A stretch of 64,000 nt of DNA from NCBI RefSeq assembly GCF_014171575.1, contig NZ_CP050453.1, positions 3,782,001-3,846,000 of the forward strand, written 5' to 3'. Both the position numbers and the translations under genes were made by a program. Numbering within the stretch: the first letter of the stretch is position 1; each line of letters opens with the position of its first letter. Of the stretch, positions 9,495-19,812 are shown one piece after another. The stretch comes from Microbacterium sp. Se63.02b. GTDB taxonomy: Bacteria > Actinomycetota > Actinomycetes > Actinomycetales > Microbacteriaceae. The notes beneath the pieces were generated by a model. The model saw only the letters and a list, made by a program, of their open reading frames with translations, did not search any database and was not told where the DNA came from.

Positions 9495-10382
9495 ATGAGA
9501 TCGCACAAGTGGTTCACCCCCTGGCTCCTCATCGCCCCCGCCGTCATCTGGGTGCTGGTGTTCGCGCTCTGGCCGTTCCTCAACACGGTCTTCCTGAGCT
9601 TCACCGACGCGCGTCCGCTGCGCACGCCCGGATTCGTCGGCGGAGCCAACTACGAGCGCATGTTCGGCGACGAGATGTTCTGGAACGCGCTGACGACCTG
9701 CCTCATCTACGTCGTCGTCTGCGTCCCGCTGCTGACGGTCCTCCCACTGCTGCTGGCGCTGCTGGTGCAGAAGAAGCTGCCGGGCATCTCGTTCTTCCGC
9801 ACCACGTTCTACTTCCCCGTGATCGCGTCGGTCGTCGTGGTCGCCCTCATCTGGACCTGGCTGTTCGACAGCCGCGGCATCATCAACCAGACCCTCGAGT
9901 TCCTCGGCCTGATCGACCAGCCGATGGCGTTCCTCGTCGACCGCTGGCTGCTGCTCGGCTGCGCCATCCTGCTCACGGTCTGGAAGGGCCTCGGCTACTA
10001 CATGGTCGTGTACCTGGCGGCCCTCGGAAACGTCGGCAAGGAGCTGCATGAGGCGGCGATGCTCGACGGGGCCGGTGCCTTCCGCCGCTTCCTTTCCGTC
10101 ACGATCCCCTCGGTGCGCGGCGCGATGCTCCTCATCTCCGTCCTGATCGCCGTGTCGGCCATGCGGGTGTTCGCCGAACTCGACGTGCTCTCCAAGAGCA
10201 CGGGCGGCCCCGGCGGCTACGACATGTCGCTCGTGATGCTGATCCGCCAGGTCGGCTCCGGCCTCAACGGCAACATCGGCTACGCGTCCGCGATCAGCGT
10301 CGCGCTGTTCCTCCTCACCCTCATCCCGCTCGCCGCGATCGCCTTCATGAATCGCGAGAAGAAGGCGAAGGCTCCCGCATGA
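9495..10382 (+). CDS. Sugar ABC transporter permease (MalF-type)
   Basis: Integral membrane permease of about 295 residues with six predicted helices. The EAA loop is ELHEAAMLDGAGAFRRFLSV, which contacts the ATPase. An in-frame ATG at 9456 is also possible, but the ATG at 9495 has a better ribosome site (AGAGGG, eight bases away) and gives the usual short N-terminus before the first helix. The gene follows the binding protein and overlaps the next permease by ATGA, so translation is coupled. Confidence 0.9.
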   Translation: MRSHKWFTPWLLIAPAVIWVLVFALWPFLNTVFLSFTDARPLRTPGFVGGANYERMFGDEMFWNALTTCLIYVVVCVPLLTVLPLLLALLVQKKLPGISFFRTTFYFPVIASVVVVALIWTWLFDSRGIINQTLEFLGLIDQPMAFLVDRWLLLGCAILLTVWKGLGYYMVVYLAALGNVGKELHEAAMLDGAGAFRRFLSVTIPSVRGAMLLISVLIAVSAMRVFAELDVLSKSTGGPGGYDMSLVMLIRQVGSGLNGNIGYASAISVALFLLTLIPLAAIAFMNREKKAKAPA

Positions 10383-11313
10383 GCACCCTCACCCCGCCCC
10401 GCGCCGACGACTCCCCGCCGTCGAGGATCGCCCCTCGTCTCCCGCGCGCGAGCGCATCTTCCGGCGCCGCGGCTCCGGCGACTTCAGCAAGCCGCCCCTC
10501 GGCGGGCTGATCGGTCGCTACGCCCTCCTCGTCCTGGTCCTGTTCCTCGTCATCGGGCCGTTCATCTGGCAGCTGTCGACCTCGTTCAAGGGCCCGCAGG
10601 AGAACATCTACTCCTTCCCGCCGGAGCTCATCCCGCGCGATCCGACCCTCCAGAACTACTCGCGCGTCGCCGACATCGTGCCGGTGTACCTCTACGCGTG
10701 GCACTCGCTGCTCGTCTCGATCGGCACGGTCGTGAGCAACGTGGTCCTGGCCACGTTCGCGGGCTACGCCCTGGGGTGCATGCGCTTCCGCGGCAAGTGG
10801 ATCGTCATGGGGATCCTGCTGTCGACCCTGCTGTTCCCCGGTGAGGTCACGGTCACGAGCAACTTCCTCACGATCCGCGCGCTGGGTCTGGCCGACACCC
10901 TGTGGGGCGTGTTCCTCCCCGGCGCGATCAGCGCGATGAACGTGCTGCTGATCGCCACCGCCTGCCGGATGATCCCCAAGGACGTCTTGGACGCCGCGAC
11001 CGTCGACGGTGCGACGACGTGGCAGCGCATCCGCCACATCGTCTGGCCGAACATCCGCGGGATGGTCTCGGTCGTCGCGATCTTCGCGTTCATCGGCGCG
11101 TGGGACGACTACCTCTGGCCGCTGATCGTGCTGTCCGACCCCTCGAAGTACACGCTCACGGTCGGCATGGCCTACCTCAACAGCAGCTTCTCGGTCGACC
11201 CGCGCCTGATCGCCGCCGGCACCATGATCGCGCTGGTGCCGATCGTCATCATGTTCTCCTTCACGCAGCGCTTCTTCTTCAAGGGCGTGCAGGAGGGGGC
11301 GATCAAGGGGTGA
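10379..11313 (+). CDS. Sugar ABC transporter permease (MalG-type, frameshifted near N-terminus)
   Basis: The second permease starts at an ATG overlapping the previous stop. Reading terminates early as given. Adding one C to CCCC at 10413-10416 restores DRPSSPARERIFRRRGSG and then the first helix YALLVLVLFLVIGPFIW, giving about 311 residues. Six helices are predicted, and the EAA-type loop is PKDVLDAATVDGATTWQRI. Its C-terminus QEGAIKG is typical of the MalG group. Its stop overlaps the GTG start of the GH92 gene, so importer and mannosidase are one transcript. Confidence 0.88.
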
Positions 11314-14300
11314 GCACCGCGCACCTCGCCCCGGCGGCGGGGCCCGCGGATCCGCCGTCGTCTCGTCCGCGCGTCGGCGTGCTCCCCGGACCCGTCTTCG
11401 CATTCACGTTCGACCCGGCCGTCGGCGAGCACCGGGTGGACGTCCCGGAGCTGACGGACATCGTCCTCACGAGCGAGACCGTGCTGCACTGGGCTTTCTA
11501 CGCCGACGGCCGCGACGCGACGCATGCCCCGCACGCCGCCCTCGCCGTGACCGTCGACGTGCGCCTTCCCGACGGCAGGCGCCTGAGCGATCACGCCGCC
11601 GTCCGCGACCGCTACGACTTCCCCTCGATGCCGAAGCGCAGTTCGGCGCCAAGTGGTCGTTCCCCGAGCAGTGGAACGCCGACACCGTCTCGCTCGCGCC
11701 GCTGAGCTCCGATCGCCGCGGGGCCGTGGAGCTCGTGCTCGGCACCGCGTCCCTCGCCGCGGCATCCGGACTCCCGCGCGTGCGACCGGGTTCGTGCAGG
11801 TCCTCGTCGAGGAACGCCCCTCTCCCGGGGACATCCCCCAGTGGAGCGGGTGGACACGCGTCGGGGCAGCCACTCGGGGCCCCGCTTCTCGCGCGGCAAC
11901 ACGATCCCGGCGGTCGCCGTACCCCACGGCTTCACCTTCGTCACGCCCGCCACCGATGCGTCGGACTCCCGCTGGCCCTATCGCCCGTCCGTGCACGACG
12001 ATCCCGCTGGGCGTCGACTGGAGGCTCTCCAGTTCTCGCATCAGCCGAGTCCGTGGATCGGCGATCGCGCCGTGCTGCAGGTGATGCCGTTCCTCGGTCG
12101 CCCCACCTCGCAGCGTGCCGGTCGGAGGCGATGGATCGTCCCCGGCTCGGAGCGGGCGCGTCCGCACGAATATGCCGTCGAGCTGGGCGACGGACTGCAC
12201 GCCGAGATGACGGCGACCTCGCACGCGGCCGCCTTCCGGGTCCGGGCCGACGACGCGGATGCGCGTGTCGGTCTCGTCCTCGATCAGCTCACGGATGAGG
12301 GCCGACTCGTCTGGACGGACGACGACCACTTCGAGGGCTGGGTCCCGGAGGGCCCCGATGACTGGGGCAACGCACCGCGCTGCTATTTCGCGGGAGCCGT
12401 GATCTCGGACGACCCCGGGAGTCCGGGCGAGCGCTCGATGCTCGACGACGACGGGCGCGGACGGGTCGCGGGCTGGATCGCCGCGCGTCGCCGGTTGGAG
12501 GTCCGCATCGCGGTGTCGTTCCTCTCCGTGGAGCAGGCCTGGCGCAACCTCGCCCTGGAGGCGCCGGCATCCGTGCCGTACGAGCAGCTGAGGGAGGATG
12601 CCGCCGCAGCCTGGAACCGGGTGCTCGAGCGCGTCACGATCCCCCGATGCCAGCGGACGCGGCGCGGTACCGCTCGCTGGCCGATGAGGAGCACCGAGCC
12701 CGGATCGCCGCGGCCCTTCATCGCATGCACCTGTATCCGAACAGCGCCGCCGAGAACACCGGCACGGCGGGGCAACCCGTGTGGCGGTTCGCCGACGTCT
12801 TCGTCCCCCGCGAGCCCTACGGTGAGCGCGCGACGAGTGCGCCGGTCGCGGAGGGCGAGCTGGTCGTCAACAACGGCTACTGGGACACCTATCGCACCGA
12901 ATGGCCCGCACTCGCCCTTCTCGACCCCGCCCTCACGGGACGACTGCTCGACGGCCAGCTCGCCCAGTACCGCCACGGCGGATGGATGGCCCGGTGGAGC
13001 GCCCCCGGATACGTCGACAGCATGGTCGGCACCTCGAGCGATCAGATCTTCGCCGACGCGAGCAGGTGGGGCGTGGCGTTCGATCGCCCTGCCGCGTTCG
13101 AGAGCGGCTGGCGGAACGCCTGCGAGCCCGGACCCGACGCCCGGAGGGGGCGCAAGGGCATCGCGCAGGGCCGCTTCACCGGGTACATCTCCTCCGCCGT
13201 GCCCGAGGGCATGAGCTGGAGCATCGAGAACGCGGTGAGCGATGCCGCGCTCGGCCGGTTCGCCGCGCAGCTCGCCGAGGACGCCGGATCCGAGGAGGAC
13301 GCCGCCCGCCACCGCGCCTTCGCCCGGTACTTCGCCAACAGAGCGCTCGTACCGGTCCCTGTACGACGCCGGCACCGGGTTCTTCCGCGGCAGGGATGCG
13401 GATGGCGAGTTCGCGCCCGGCTTCGATCCGCGGGCGTGGGGCGGCGACAACGTCGAGACGAACGCGTGGGGCATGTCGGTCGGCGCCGTCCACGACGGTC
13501 ACGGGCTCGCGGCTCTGCACGGCGGACCCGGTGGGCTCGGTCGTCACCTCGACGCGCTCTTCGCCGAACCGGAGACCGCCGAGGAGCGCTTCGGCGGCGC
13601 GTACGGGGCCGTGATCCATGAGCAGCGGGAGGCCAGAGCGCTGCGCTCCGGCATGTGCGCGATCTCCAACCAGCCCGCCCATCACATCCCCTTCATGTAT
13701 GCGTTCTCCGACCGTCCGTGGCGCGCGGGGCGATCGTGCACGACCTGGCCGGACGCCTGTTCGCCGGGGCGCACATCGGCCAGGGGTTCCCCGGCGACGA
13801 GGACAACGGCGAGATGAGCGCCTGGTGGCTGTGGGCGGCCCTCGGGCTGTATCCGTTGGAGCTCGCGTCCGGCGTCCTGCGGATCGGCTCACCGCTCTTC
13901 GACGACATCCGCGTCGACCGAGGCGACGGGTCGTCCCTGCGCATCCGCTCCCGTCGCAGCGAGCCGGGTGCCCGGGTGCTGCGCCGTGCCGGGATCGACG
14001 GGGTCGCACTCGACGGAGCCGAGCTGCCCCTCGCTGCACTCGCCGGCGACGTGGAACTCGAACTGGACTTCGGCACCGATTCGGCGGAGGCGCTCGAGAA
14101 GGGCGGCTCCACCGCCACGGATGGCACCGCGTGGTGCCAGGACCTCACGGGCGGCACCGGCGAGGTCATCGCATCGGCCGCGGTGGTCGGCGCCGCCTTC
14201 CTTTTCGACGACGGAGATCCTGCGGGTTCGGGCGGTGTGACCCTGGCCGAGGGTGAGGGGGCAGGGTGGCGGTTCCCGGAACCCCGGGCCGTCAGCGACG

Positions 14301-14524
14301 TGACCGTCACGATGGTCGACGCCGCATCGTCGTCGTCGCTCCGGTGGGAGGTCATCGGGGTGGACGGCACCTGGATACCCGCGCCCCCGACGCACGTCGG
14401 CGACCTCCCCGCCGACCGCACCACCCCGTTCACGCTGAGGTCTCGGGTCGTGACCCCGGCGATCCGCGTGCGGGCGGATGCCGAGGTCACTATCCGTCAG
14501 GTCGAGGTCTTCGACCTCGGGTGA
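11310..14524 (+). CDS. GH92 alpha-mannosidase (six frameshifts)
   Basis: GH92 enzymes are calcium-dependent exo-alpha-mannosidases, often alpha-1,2. Reconstructed length is about 1,070 residues. Hallmarks appear in different frames: SGPRFSRGNTIPAVAVPHGF; NNGYWDTYRTEWPALALLDP; WGGDNVETNAWGMSV; NQPAHHIPFMYAFSD; GFPGDEDNGEMSAWWLWAAL. Frame changes fall near 11621, 11768, 11863, 12641, 13343 and 13727. Five are repaired by one base in a G or C run, and the one at 13343 by one GC dinucleotide. The GTG start overlaps the permease stop. No signal peptide is seen, so it acts on imported glycans. So many lesions with intact flanking code point to sequence error, not decay. Confidence 0.9.
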
Positions 14525-15733
14525 TCACTTCGACAGGATGAACGACACCTCGGTGGTGTTGCCGGCGACGTCGACGACCTGCAGGGTGTTGGAACCGCGG
14601 ACCGCCCCGAACGCGCCGGGCTTCACGAAGTTCAGATCGCTCCATCTGTCGTCTGTGAGGTCTTTCAGGACTCCGTTGACGTACAGCCGGTCGATCTTCC
14701 CCTCGTCGTGGAGCGCGAAGCTCACGCGCTGATAGACGCCGTCCGCCCTACTCTTCGTGAACCGCGCGCCTTCCTTGACGGTGACGGTGGGCGGCGTCGT
14801 GTCACGCGGCGCCGCCCGGTACGCGGTCGCCTCGCCCTTGAGCTCCTCCGTGATCCCCGACAGGAAAGCCGACTGGTCCGTCGCGGTGAGGTTGTAGGCG
14901 ACGTAGACGCCGTACCCGTCAGCCGCCGTCCGCGCGGCGAAGTCGGCCGCGGTCGCGGCCGAGGTGTTCGACAGGTCGATCGCCGCGGCGCCGATCCGAC
15001 TCCGCTCGTCGAGACCCGGAACCGTGGGCGCGTCATAGGTCGGGTAGTAGGGATTCCACGCGTAGTCGAGCACACTCGCGGTGTCGAAGAGGCTGAAATC
15101 GGTGGTCGTGTACGTCGGCCCGATCGCATACAGGCTGATGATCTTGTCCGGCCCGAGCCGATCGCGCAGCGCGCTGGCCAGCCAGCCGAACGACTGCGGA
15201 TTCGGCTGCGGCGTGCCGTTCGCCCCGTATTCGGTCCACTCATCGTCGAAGTCGATGCCGTCGAGGCCGTACGTCGTCACCGCGTCGGCGAGCTGAGCGG
15301 CGAAGGCATCAGCCTCGGCGTAGGTCGTGAAGTTCGCGAAACCGGCGCCCTGGTGGTTGCCGAGCACCGACAGCAGCACCTTGGTGCCTCCCGCCTGAAC
15401 CGGTCGGATCTGGCCCTCGGCGTCTTCCAGCGTCTCGGTGACGCGCTCGTTGAAGTGGAGGTACGCCTTCTCCCCGTCGTAGTTGATGTTGGCGGCGAAG
15501 ATCATCGCCATGTCGATGGCCGCGCGCCCCGAGTCCGCCAGCGTGTAGTCGGCCACATTGACTAAATCGTTCGAGTTCACTTCGACATAGACCGCGAGCT
15601 TCGGATCGGCATCCTCCGTGTCAGCGGTGGCGGCACCCCCTCCCGCGAACGCGACCCCTCCGGCGACCGCGAGCGCGGCGAGGGCCGTGATTCCCCTGCC
15701 CAAGCGATGGTTCCCGGCGTTCGATTGGTTCAT
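14525..15733 (-). CDS. Secreted GH18 endo-beta-N-acetylglucosaminidase, EndoH-like
   Basis: The 402-residue protein has a Sec signal peptide (ALAALAVAGGVAFAGGGAATA, cleavage near residue 37) and a GH18 barrel. YGLDGIDFDDEW near residue 150 is the DxxDxDxE catalytic motif and closely resembles that of Streptomyces EndoH, which cuts the chitobiose core of high-mannose N-glycans. A small C-terminal beta domain follows from about residue 310. The stop abuts the GH92 stop (convergent). Operator O5 lies upstream, joining it to the LacI regulon. It would release the oligosaccharides that the ABC system imports. Confidence 0.9.
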   Translation of the reverse strand: MNQSNAGNHRLGRGITALAALAVAGGVAFAGGGAATADTEDADPKLAVYVEVNSNDLVNVADYTLADSGRAAIDMAMIFAANINYDGEKAYLHFNERVTETLEDAEGQIRPVQAGGTKVLLSVLGNHQGAGFANFTTYAEADAFAAQLADAVTTYGLDGIDFDDEWTEYGANGTPQPNPQSFGWLASALRDRLGPDKIISLYAIGPTYTTTDFSLFDTASVLDYAWNPYYPTYDAPTVPGLDERSRIGAAAIDLSNTSAATAADFAARTAADGYGVYVAYNLTATDQSAFLSGITEELKGEATAYRAAPRDTTPPTVTVKEGARFTKSRADGVYQRVSFALHDEGKIDRLYVNGVLKDLTDDRWSDLNFVKPGAFGAVRGSNTLQVVDVAGNTTEVSFILSK

Positions 15734-15795
15734 GACAGATCGTCTCCTTTGGCGTCGGTGTCGCTCTTCCGTCGCGGCTGCGCGACGTGGGGCCG

Positions 15796-15811
15796 ACTAT
15801 ATCGCTTAAGT
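15796..15811 (-). promoter_or_regulatory. LacI-type operator O5 at the GH18 promoter
   Basis: On the minus strand this reads ACTTAAGCGATATAGT, a full match to the consensus. As at O3, its terminal TATAGT can serve as the -10 box. It is 63 bases upstream of the GH18 start. Confidence 0.75.
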
Positions 15812-15937
15812 AATCGCGTCGGAAGAGTGACCGCACGGGAAGGATCTTGCCGACGACGTGGGCGGCGGGCACCGACCAGACCGATGGGCACCATGCCCGC
15901 CCTGGCGAACGCGGTCCTTTCCGGGGATGCTGGAGCC

Positions 15938-17879
15938 ATGCGCGCTCTTCGGCTCCTCTGGCGGTATCCGGTGATCACCCTGACGGTCGTCGTGTTCATC
16001 GCCGTCGGGATCCTGCACGCCGCCGACGCGGAGGACATCGGTCGCTGGGTCGCCACGATCTACGTCGCGGCCGTCGTGGCCTGGACGCTGGTGGGCATGG
16101 TGCGCGACGTGCTCCGGGGCCACGTCGGACTCGACATCCTCGCGGTGGTCGCGATGGTCGCCACACTCGCCGTCGGGGAGTACATCGCCGCGCTGATCAT
16201 CGTGCTCATGCTGTCGGGTGGGGAAGCGCTCGAGGACTTCGCCGGCCGCCGCGCCAAGCGGGATCTGTCGGCACTGCTCGACCGTTCTCCGCGGACGGCC
16301 CACGCTCTCGACACCGGAGGCAGCCGAGTCGGACGAATCACGCGACGTGCCCGTCGACGACGTCGTCGTGGGCGACGTCCTGCTCGTGCGCCCCGCCGAG
16401 ATCGTTCCGGTCGACGGGATCCTCCTCACCGAGAACGGCACGTTCGACGAATCCTCGCTGACCGGCGAGAGCATGCCGGTCACCCGCACCCAGGGCGAGG
16501 AGGTGCTGTCCGGCGCCATCAACGGCAGCCGCGCGATCCGGATCCGCGCGCTGCGCACCGGGGCCGACAGCCAGTATCAGCAGATCGTCGCGCTCGTGCA
16601 TTCCGCCGAGTCCTCGCACGCGCCGATCGTGCGATTGGCCGATCGCTTCGCCATCCCGTTCACCGCCGTCGCGCTCGTCCTGGCCGGCACGGCATGGGCG
16701 ATATCCGGCGACTCCACCCGTTTCGCCGAGGTGCTCGTGCTCGCGACGCCGTGCCCGCTGCTGATCGCGGCCCCCGTCGCCTTCCTCGGCGGTCTGTCGA
16801 GAGCGGCCAAGTCGGGCGTGATCATGAAGAGCGGGGCCGTCGTCGAGCAGATCGCCCGCGTGCGCTCGGCCGCCTTCGACAAGACGGGCACGCTCACGCA
16901 GGGCCGCCCGGAACTCGTCGACGTGCGACCGGCCGCGGGATTCGACGCAGAAGAGATCCTGCAGCTCGCGGCCTCGGCGGAGCAGTACTCATCGCACGTC
17001 CTCGCCGACGGCATCCGCCGTGCCGCCGCCGCACGGGGCCTCGTGCTGCACGCCGCCGAAGAGGCGAGCGAGACGGCCACGAACGGGGTGTCGGCCACGA
17101 TCGGCGGACGGACGGTCGTGGTGGGCAAGCCGGCGTACGTCGCCTCGCTCGCACCGGACACCGTCAGAGCGACGCTCGGCGTGGGTGAGGCCGCCGCCTA
17201 CATGGCGGTGGACGGAGGCTTCGCCGGCATCCTCGTGCTCGCGGACGCCGCACGCCCCGAGGCGGCGGCGGTGGTGTCATGGCTGCGCGTGCATGAGGTC
17301 GAGCGGGTCGTCATGCTCACGGGTGACGTGCATTCGACGGCCGAGTCCGTCGGCACGCAGATCGGGATCGACGAGGTGCACGCCGAGCTGCTCCCACCGG
17401 AGAAGGTCCGACTCGCTTCCGAGCTCCAGCCCCGACCGGTGCTGATGGTGGGCGACGGCGTGAACGACGCCCCGGTGCTGGCGGCCGCGGACATCGGGAT
17501 CGCCATGGGGGCGAAGGGAGCGACGGCCGCGGGCGACGCCGCCGACGTCGTGATCCTGGTCGACTCGCTCGCGAAGGTCGTCGACGCGATCGCGATCGGG
17601 CGCCACACCCTTCGCGTCGCCCTGACCGCGATCTGGATCGGCATCGGGCTGAGCGTCGGCCTCATGATCGTCGCGATGACCGGCGTCATCCCGGCCGTCG
17701 TCGGTGCGCTCGTGCAGGAGCTCGTGGATCTCGCGACGATCCTGTACGCCCTGCGGGCGTTGAGCGGTCCGCCGAGTGGACTCCGTCCCGATGCGGTCTC
17801 CCACACTGCACCGAATCCCTCATCGACGGGTTCTGCACAACCACCGGGTTCCGCGTCTGCCGCCACCGGAATACCGTGA
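15938..17879 (+). CDS. Heavy-metal P1B-type ATPase (one frameshift)
   Basis: About 647 residues, no N-terminal metal-binding domain, start at ATG 15938 behind GGAG. Paired N-terminal helices precede the actuator TGES (in ENGTFDESSLTGESMPV). The transport-site motif is ATPCPLLIA (CPL instead of the common CPC), the phosphorylation site DKTGTLT, and the hinge GDGVNDAPVL. The frame changes at 16319-16324; adding one GC in GGCAGCC restores LDTGGAAESDE. Related CPL pumps exist, but the metal is unknown. The stop at 17877-17879 lies inside the 19-base element preceding the next gene, so the last 25 residues may be misread. Confidence 0.88.
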
Positions 17880-17881
17880 CA
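17863..17881 (+). repeat. Conserved 19-base upstream element, copy 1
   Basis: CCACCGGAATACCGTGACA is identical to 21475-21493. In both places it lies exactly 29 bases before the start of a paralogous small membrane protein, so it is probably a promoter or leader element. Confidence 0.7.
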
Positions 17882-17910
17882 CGCTGGCCCTCCACACACA
17901 GACTGGAGGC

Positions 17911-18156
17911 ATGCCCTTGAACGACCCGCAGGTATGGACCCTGATCGGACTCTTCGCCGCCGTGATGCTCGGTGGGATGACGCTCATGACGACACAGCTC
18001 AGCCGCATCATCCGCACCGAGGTCGACCGGATCGACGGCACCCTCTCGGCACGCATCGACGGCATGGACGCCCGGCTCGGCCGCATCGAATCCAAGGTCG
18101 ACGACCTCGACAAGGAACTGACGAACCTCGCCACGCGATTCTGGCGCTCGCAGTAG
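17911..18156 (+). CDS. Small membrane-anchored coiled-coil protein, paralogue 1
   Basis: The 81-residue protein starts NDPQVWTLIGLFAAVMLGG, an N-terminal transmembrane helix (about residues 7-25). An amphipathic heptad-like helix follows (RIDGTLSARIDGMDARLGRI) and then the tail KELTNLATRFWRS. It is a paralogue of the protein at 21523-21822, with the same tail and the same upstream element. The ATG at 17911 was chosen because the second copy has its start at the same distance. No known family; it resembles short coiled-coil anchors of unknown role. It lies convergent to the isomerase gene. Confidence 0.7.
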   Translation: MPLNDPQVWTLIGLFAAVMLGGMTLMTTQLSRIIRTEVDRIDGTLSARIDGMDARLGRIESKVDDLDKELTNLATRFWRSQ

Positions 18157-18177
18157 TCTCCGCGGCGCGGACTCGAC

Positions 18178-19812
18178 TCAGATCGCGACGTCGCCCACGA
18201 GGTTGACGGCGATCCCCATACCCGCGAACATCGCCGCCTTCGCGATGAGTGCACGGTCGGCCGTCTCGGCATCGGGCGCATAGACCAGCTGGGCATGGTT
18301 GGCCTTGTGGCGAGCCATGAACTGGTCACGAGAGATGCCGTGCAGCACCACGTGCGCGATCGGCCACTCCGGGTTCGTCGCGTCTTTGCGCCGCTGCGTC
18401 TCCTCCTCGGGCAGCTCCACGACGCTCGCACGGAAGATGTCGGCCTGCAGGATGCCGTCGGCGATGAACACCCGCGACAGCACGATCTCGCCCGGCTTCG
18501 AGACGCCGTTGACGGTCGCGCCCCCCGCCGGGAAGAACACATGCCCCTGGCGCCAGCCCTCGGCGTTCTGCCAGCCGCCCAGATGCGATCCCGGCACGGA
18601 GCCGGAGATCTCGTACACCCACACGAACTGCCCGTCGAAGTCTTCGCCCCACCGCACGTCGTGCAGCGTGTTGTCGGGCACGAGTCCCATCGCGCGCCAG
18701 ACGCGGTCGGTCACGAGCGCGTCGACCGCGACCCCCACGTCGGCCTCGTTGAAGTGCGGGAACGCGCGCCCCTCATGCAGCACACGCGAACCGTCACGCG
18801 ACAGCACCGGAGGGCGCTCGGTGGAGTTCAGGATCCCCTCGGCCAGGTCCGAGGCCGGCACCAGGTCCTTCAGACCCTGCTGGTACTGGATGCCGACCGC
18901 ATCGAGGCCGAAGTCGTCGGCGATGCGCAGCGCGGCGATGTACATCTTCAGCTGCCACTGCACCTGCTCGCGCGTGAGCTCGGTAGCGGCATCCGTCCCG
19001 TATCGGAAGGTCATGCCGGCGTCGATCAGCCAGTCGTACGCGGCATCGGCCTCGTCATCGGCGACCTCCAGCATCTCGGCGTAGAGCGCCGACTGCGACA
19101 GCCGCTCCTTGTAGATGCCGGTGCGGTTGAGCAGTTCATCGTCGAAGATCGCGTTGTACATGCCCATGCACCCCTCGTCGAAGACGCCGATGATGGCCTT
19201 GTCGGCGAGGAGTTCCGCGGCGAGCGCTTCTCCCAGCTGCTTCTCTGGACTGTCCGGGAGGGCGGGCAGGGCGCGCACGTGCGAGGCGTCGTGCGTGATG
19301 GAGCCGGTCTCGGTCCACTCCCTGATGCCGTCCGTGAACCACTCATCGGTGAAGTCGACCGACCAGGTCGTGGCGTAGGGCTTGCCCATCTTGGTGAGTC
19401 CCGCGTTCAGCCCGAGGAGGCCGACGAGGCCGGGCCAGTCCCCGGCGAAGTTCGCGACCGTGAGGATCGGACCCTCATGCGTGCGAAGGCCTGCGAGCAC
19501 GTGATGCGAGTACTGCCAATTCGCAATCGCCACGACCAGGGGCGCATCCACCGGGATGCTCCGGAACACCTCGAGGCCCATCCGCTGGCTCGAGATGAAG
19601 CCATGACCGGTGACGGGATCGACGCCGAAGGGGCGGACGACCTCCCACCCGAGCCCGTTCAGCACCCCGGTGACGCCTGCTTCGAGTTCGGCCTGGGTCG
19701 GCCATCCCGCGACGTTCGCCGATTCGCGCAGGTCACCCGAGGTGATGAGGTACGCCGTCTGCGGGGCGGCTGCGGGACGAGCGGCCGGGGCCGGCAGGGT
19801 GTAGGTGGTCAT
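18178..19812 (-). CDS. L-fucose/arabinose-isomerase-family protein, probable D-arabinose isomerase
   Basis: The 544-residue cytosolic protein belongs to the FucI/AraA-like ketol-isomerase superfamily, with motifs GVFDEGCMGMYNAIFDDE, AVGIQYQQGLKDLVPASDLAEG and the metal-site region FPHFNEADVGVAVDALVTDRVW. E. coli FucI also converts D-arabinose to D-ribulose. The gene is coupled by ATGA to an FGGY kinase and shares an operator with the D-arabinan hydrolases, so D-arabinose is the favoured substrate. L-fucose is the alternative, but no fuculose aldolase or fucosidase is present. The family is good; the substrate is inference. Confidence 0.8.
   Translation of the reverse strand: MTTYTLPAPAARPAAAPQTAYLITSGDLRESANVAGWPTQAELEAGVTGVLNGLGWEVVRPFGVDPVTGHGFISSQRMGLEVFRSIPVDAPLVVAIANWQYSHHVLAGLRTHEGPILTVANFAGDWPGLVGLLGLNAGLTKMGKPYATTWSVDFTDEWFTDGIREWTETGSITHDASHVRALPALPDSPEKQLGEALAAELLADKAIIGVFDEGCMGMYNAIFDDELLNRTGIYKERLSQSALYAEMLEVADDEADAAYDWLIDAGMTFRYGTDAATELTREQVQWQLKMYIAALRIADDFGLDAVGIQYQQGLKDLVPASDLAEGILNSTERPPVLSRDGSRVLHEGRAFPHFNEADVGVAVDALVTDRVWRAMGLVPDNTLHDVRWGEDFDGQFVWVYEISGSVPGSHLGGWQNAEGWRQGHVFFPAGGATVNGVSKPGEIVLSRVFIADGILQADIFRASVVELPEEETQRRKDATNPEWPIAHVVLHGISRDQFMARHKANHAQLVYAPDAETADRALIAKAAMFAGMGIAVNLVGDVAI

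Noticed and set aside
11310..14524. GH92 gene as a decayed pseudogene
   Set aside because: All six lesions are short-run or GC-dinucleotide losses with perfectly conserved code on both sides, the same pattern as in dnaJ; sequence error is more likely.
15734..15937. Additional small gene between GH18 and the metal ATPase
   Set aside because: Frames here lack a ribosome site and recognisable coding character; the region is explained by the GH18 promoter and operator O5.
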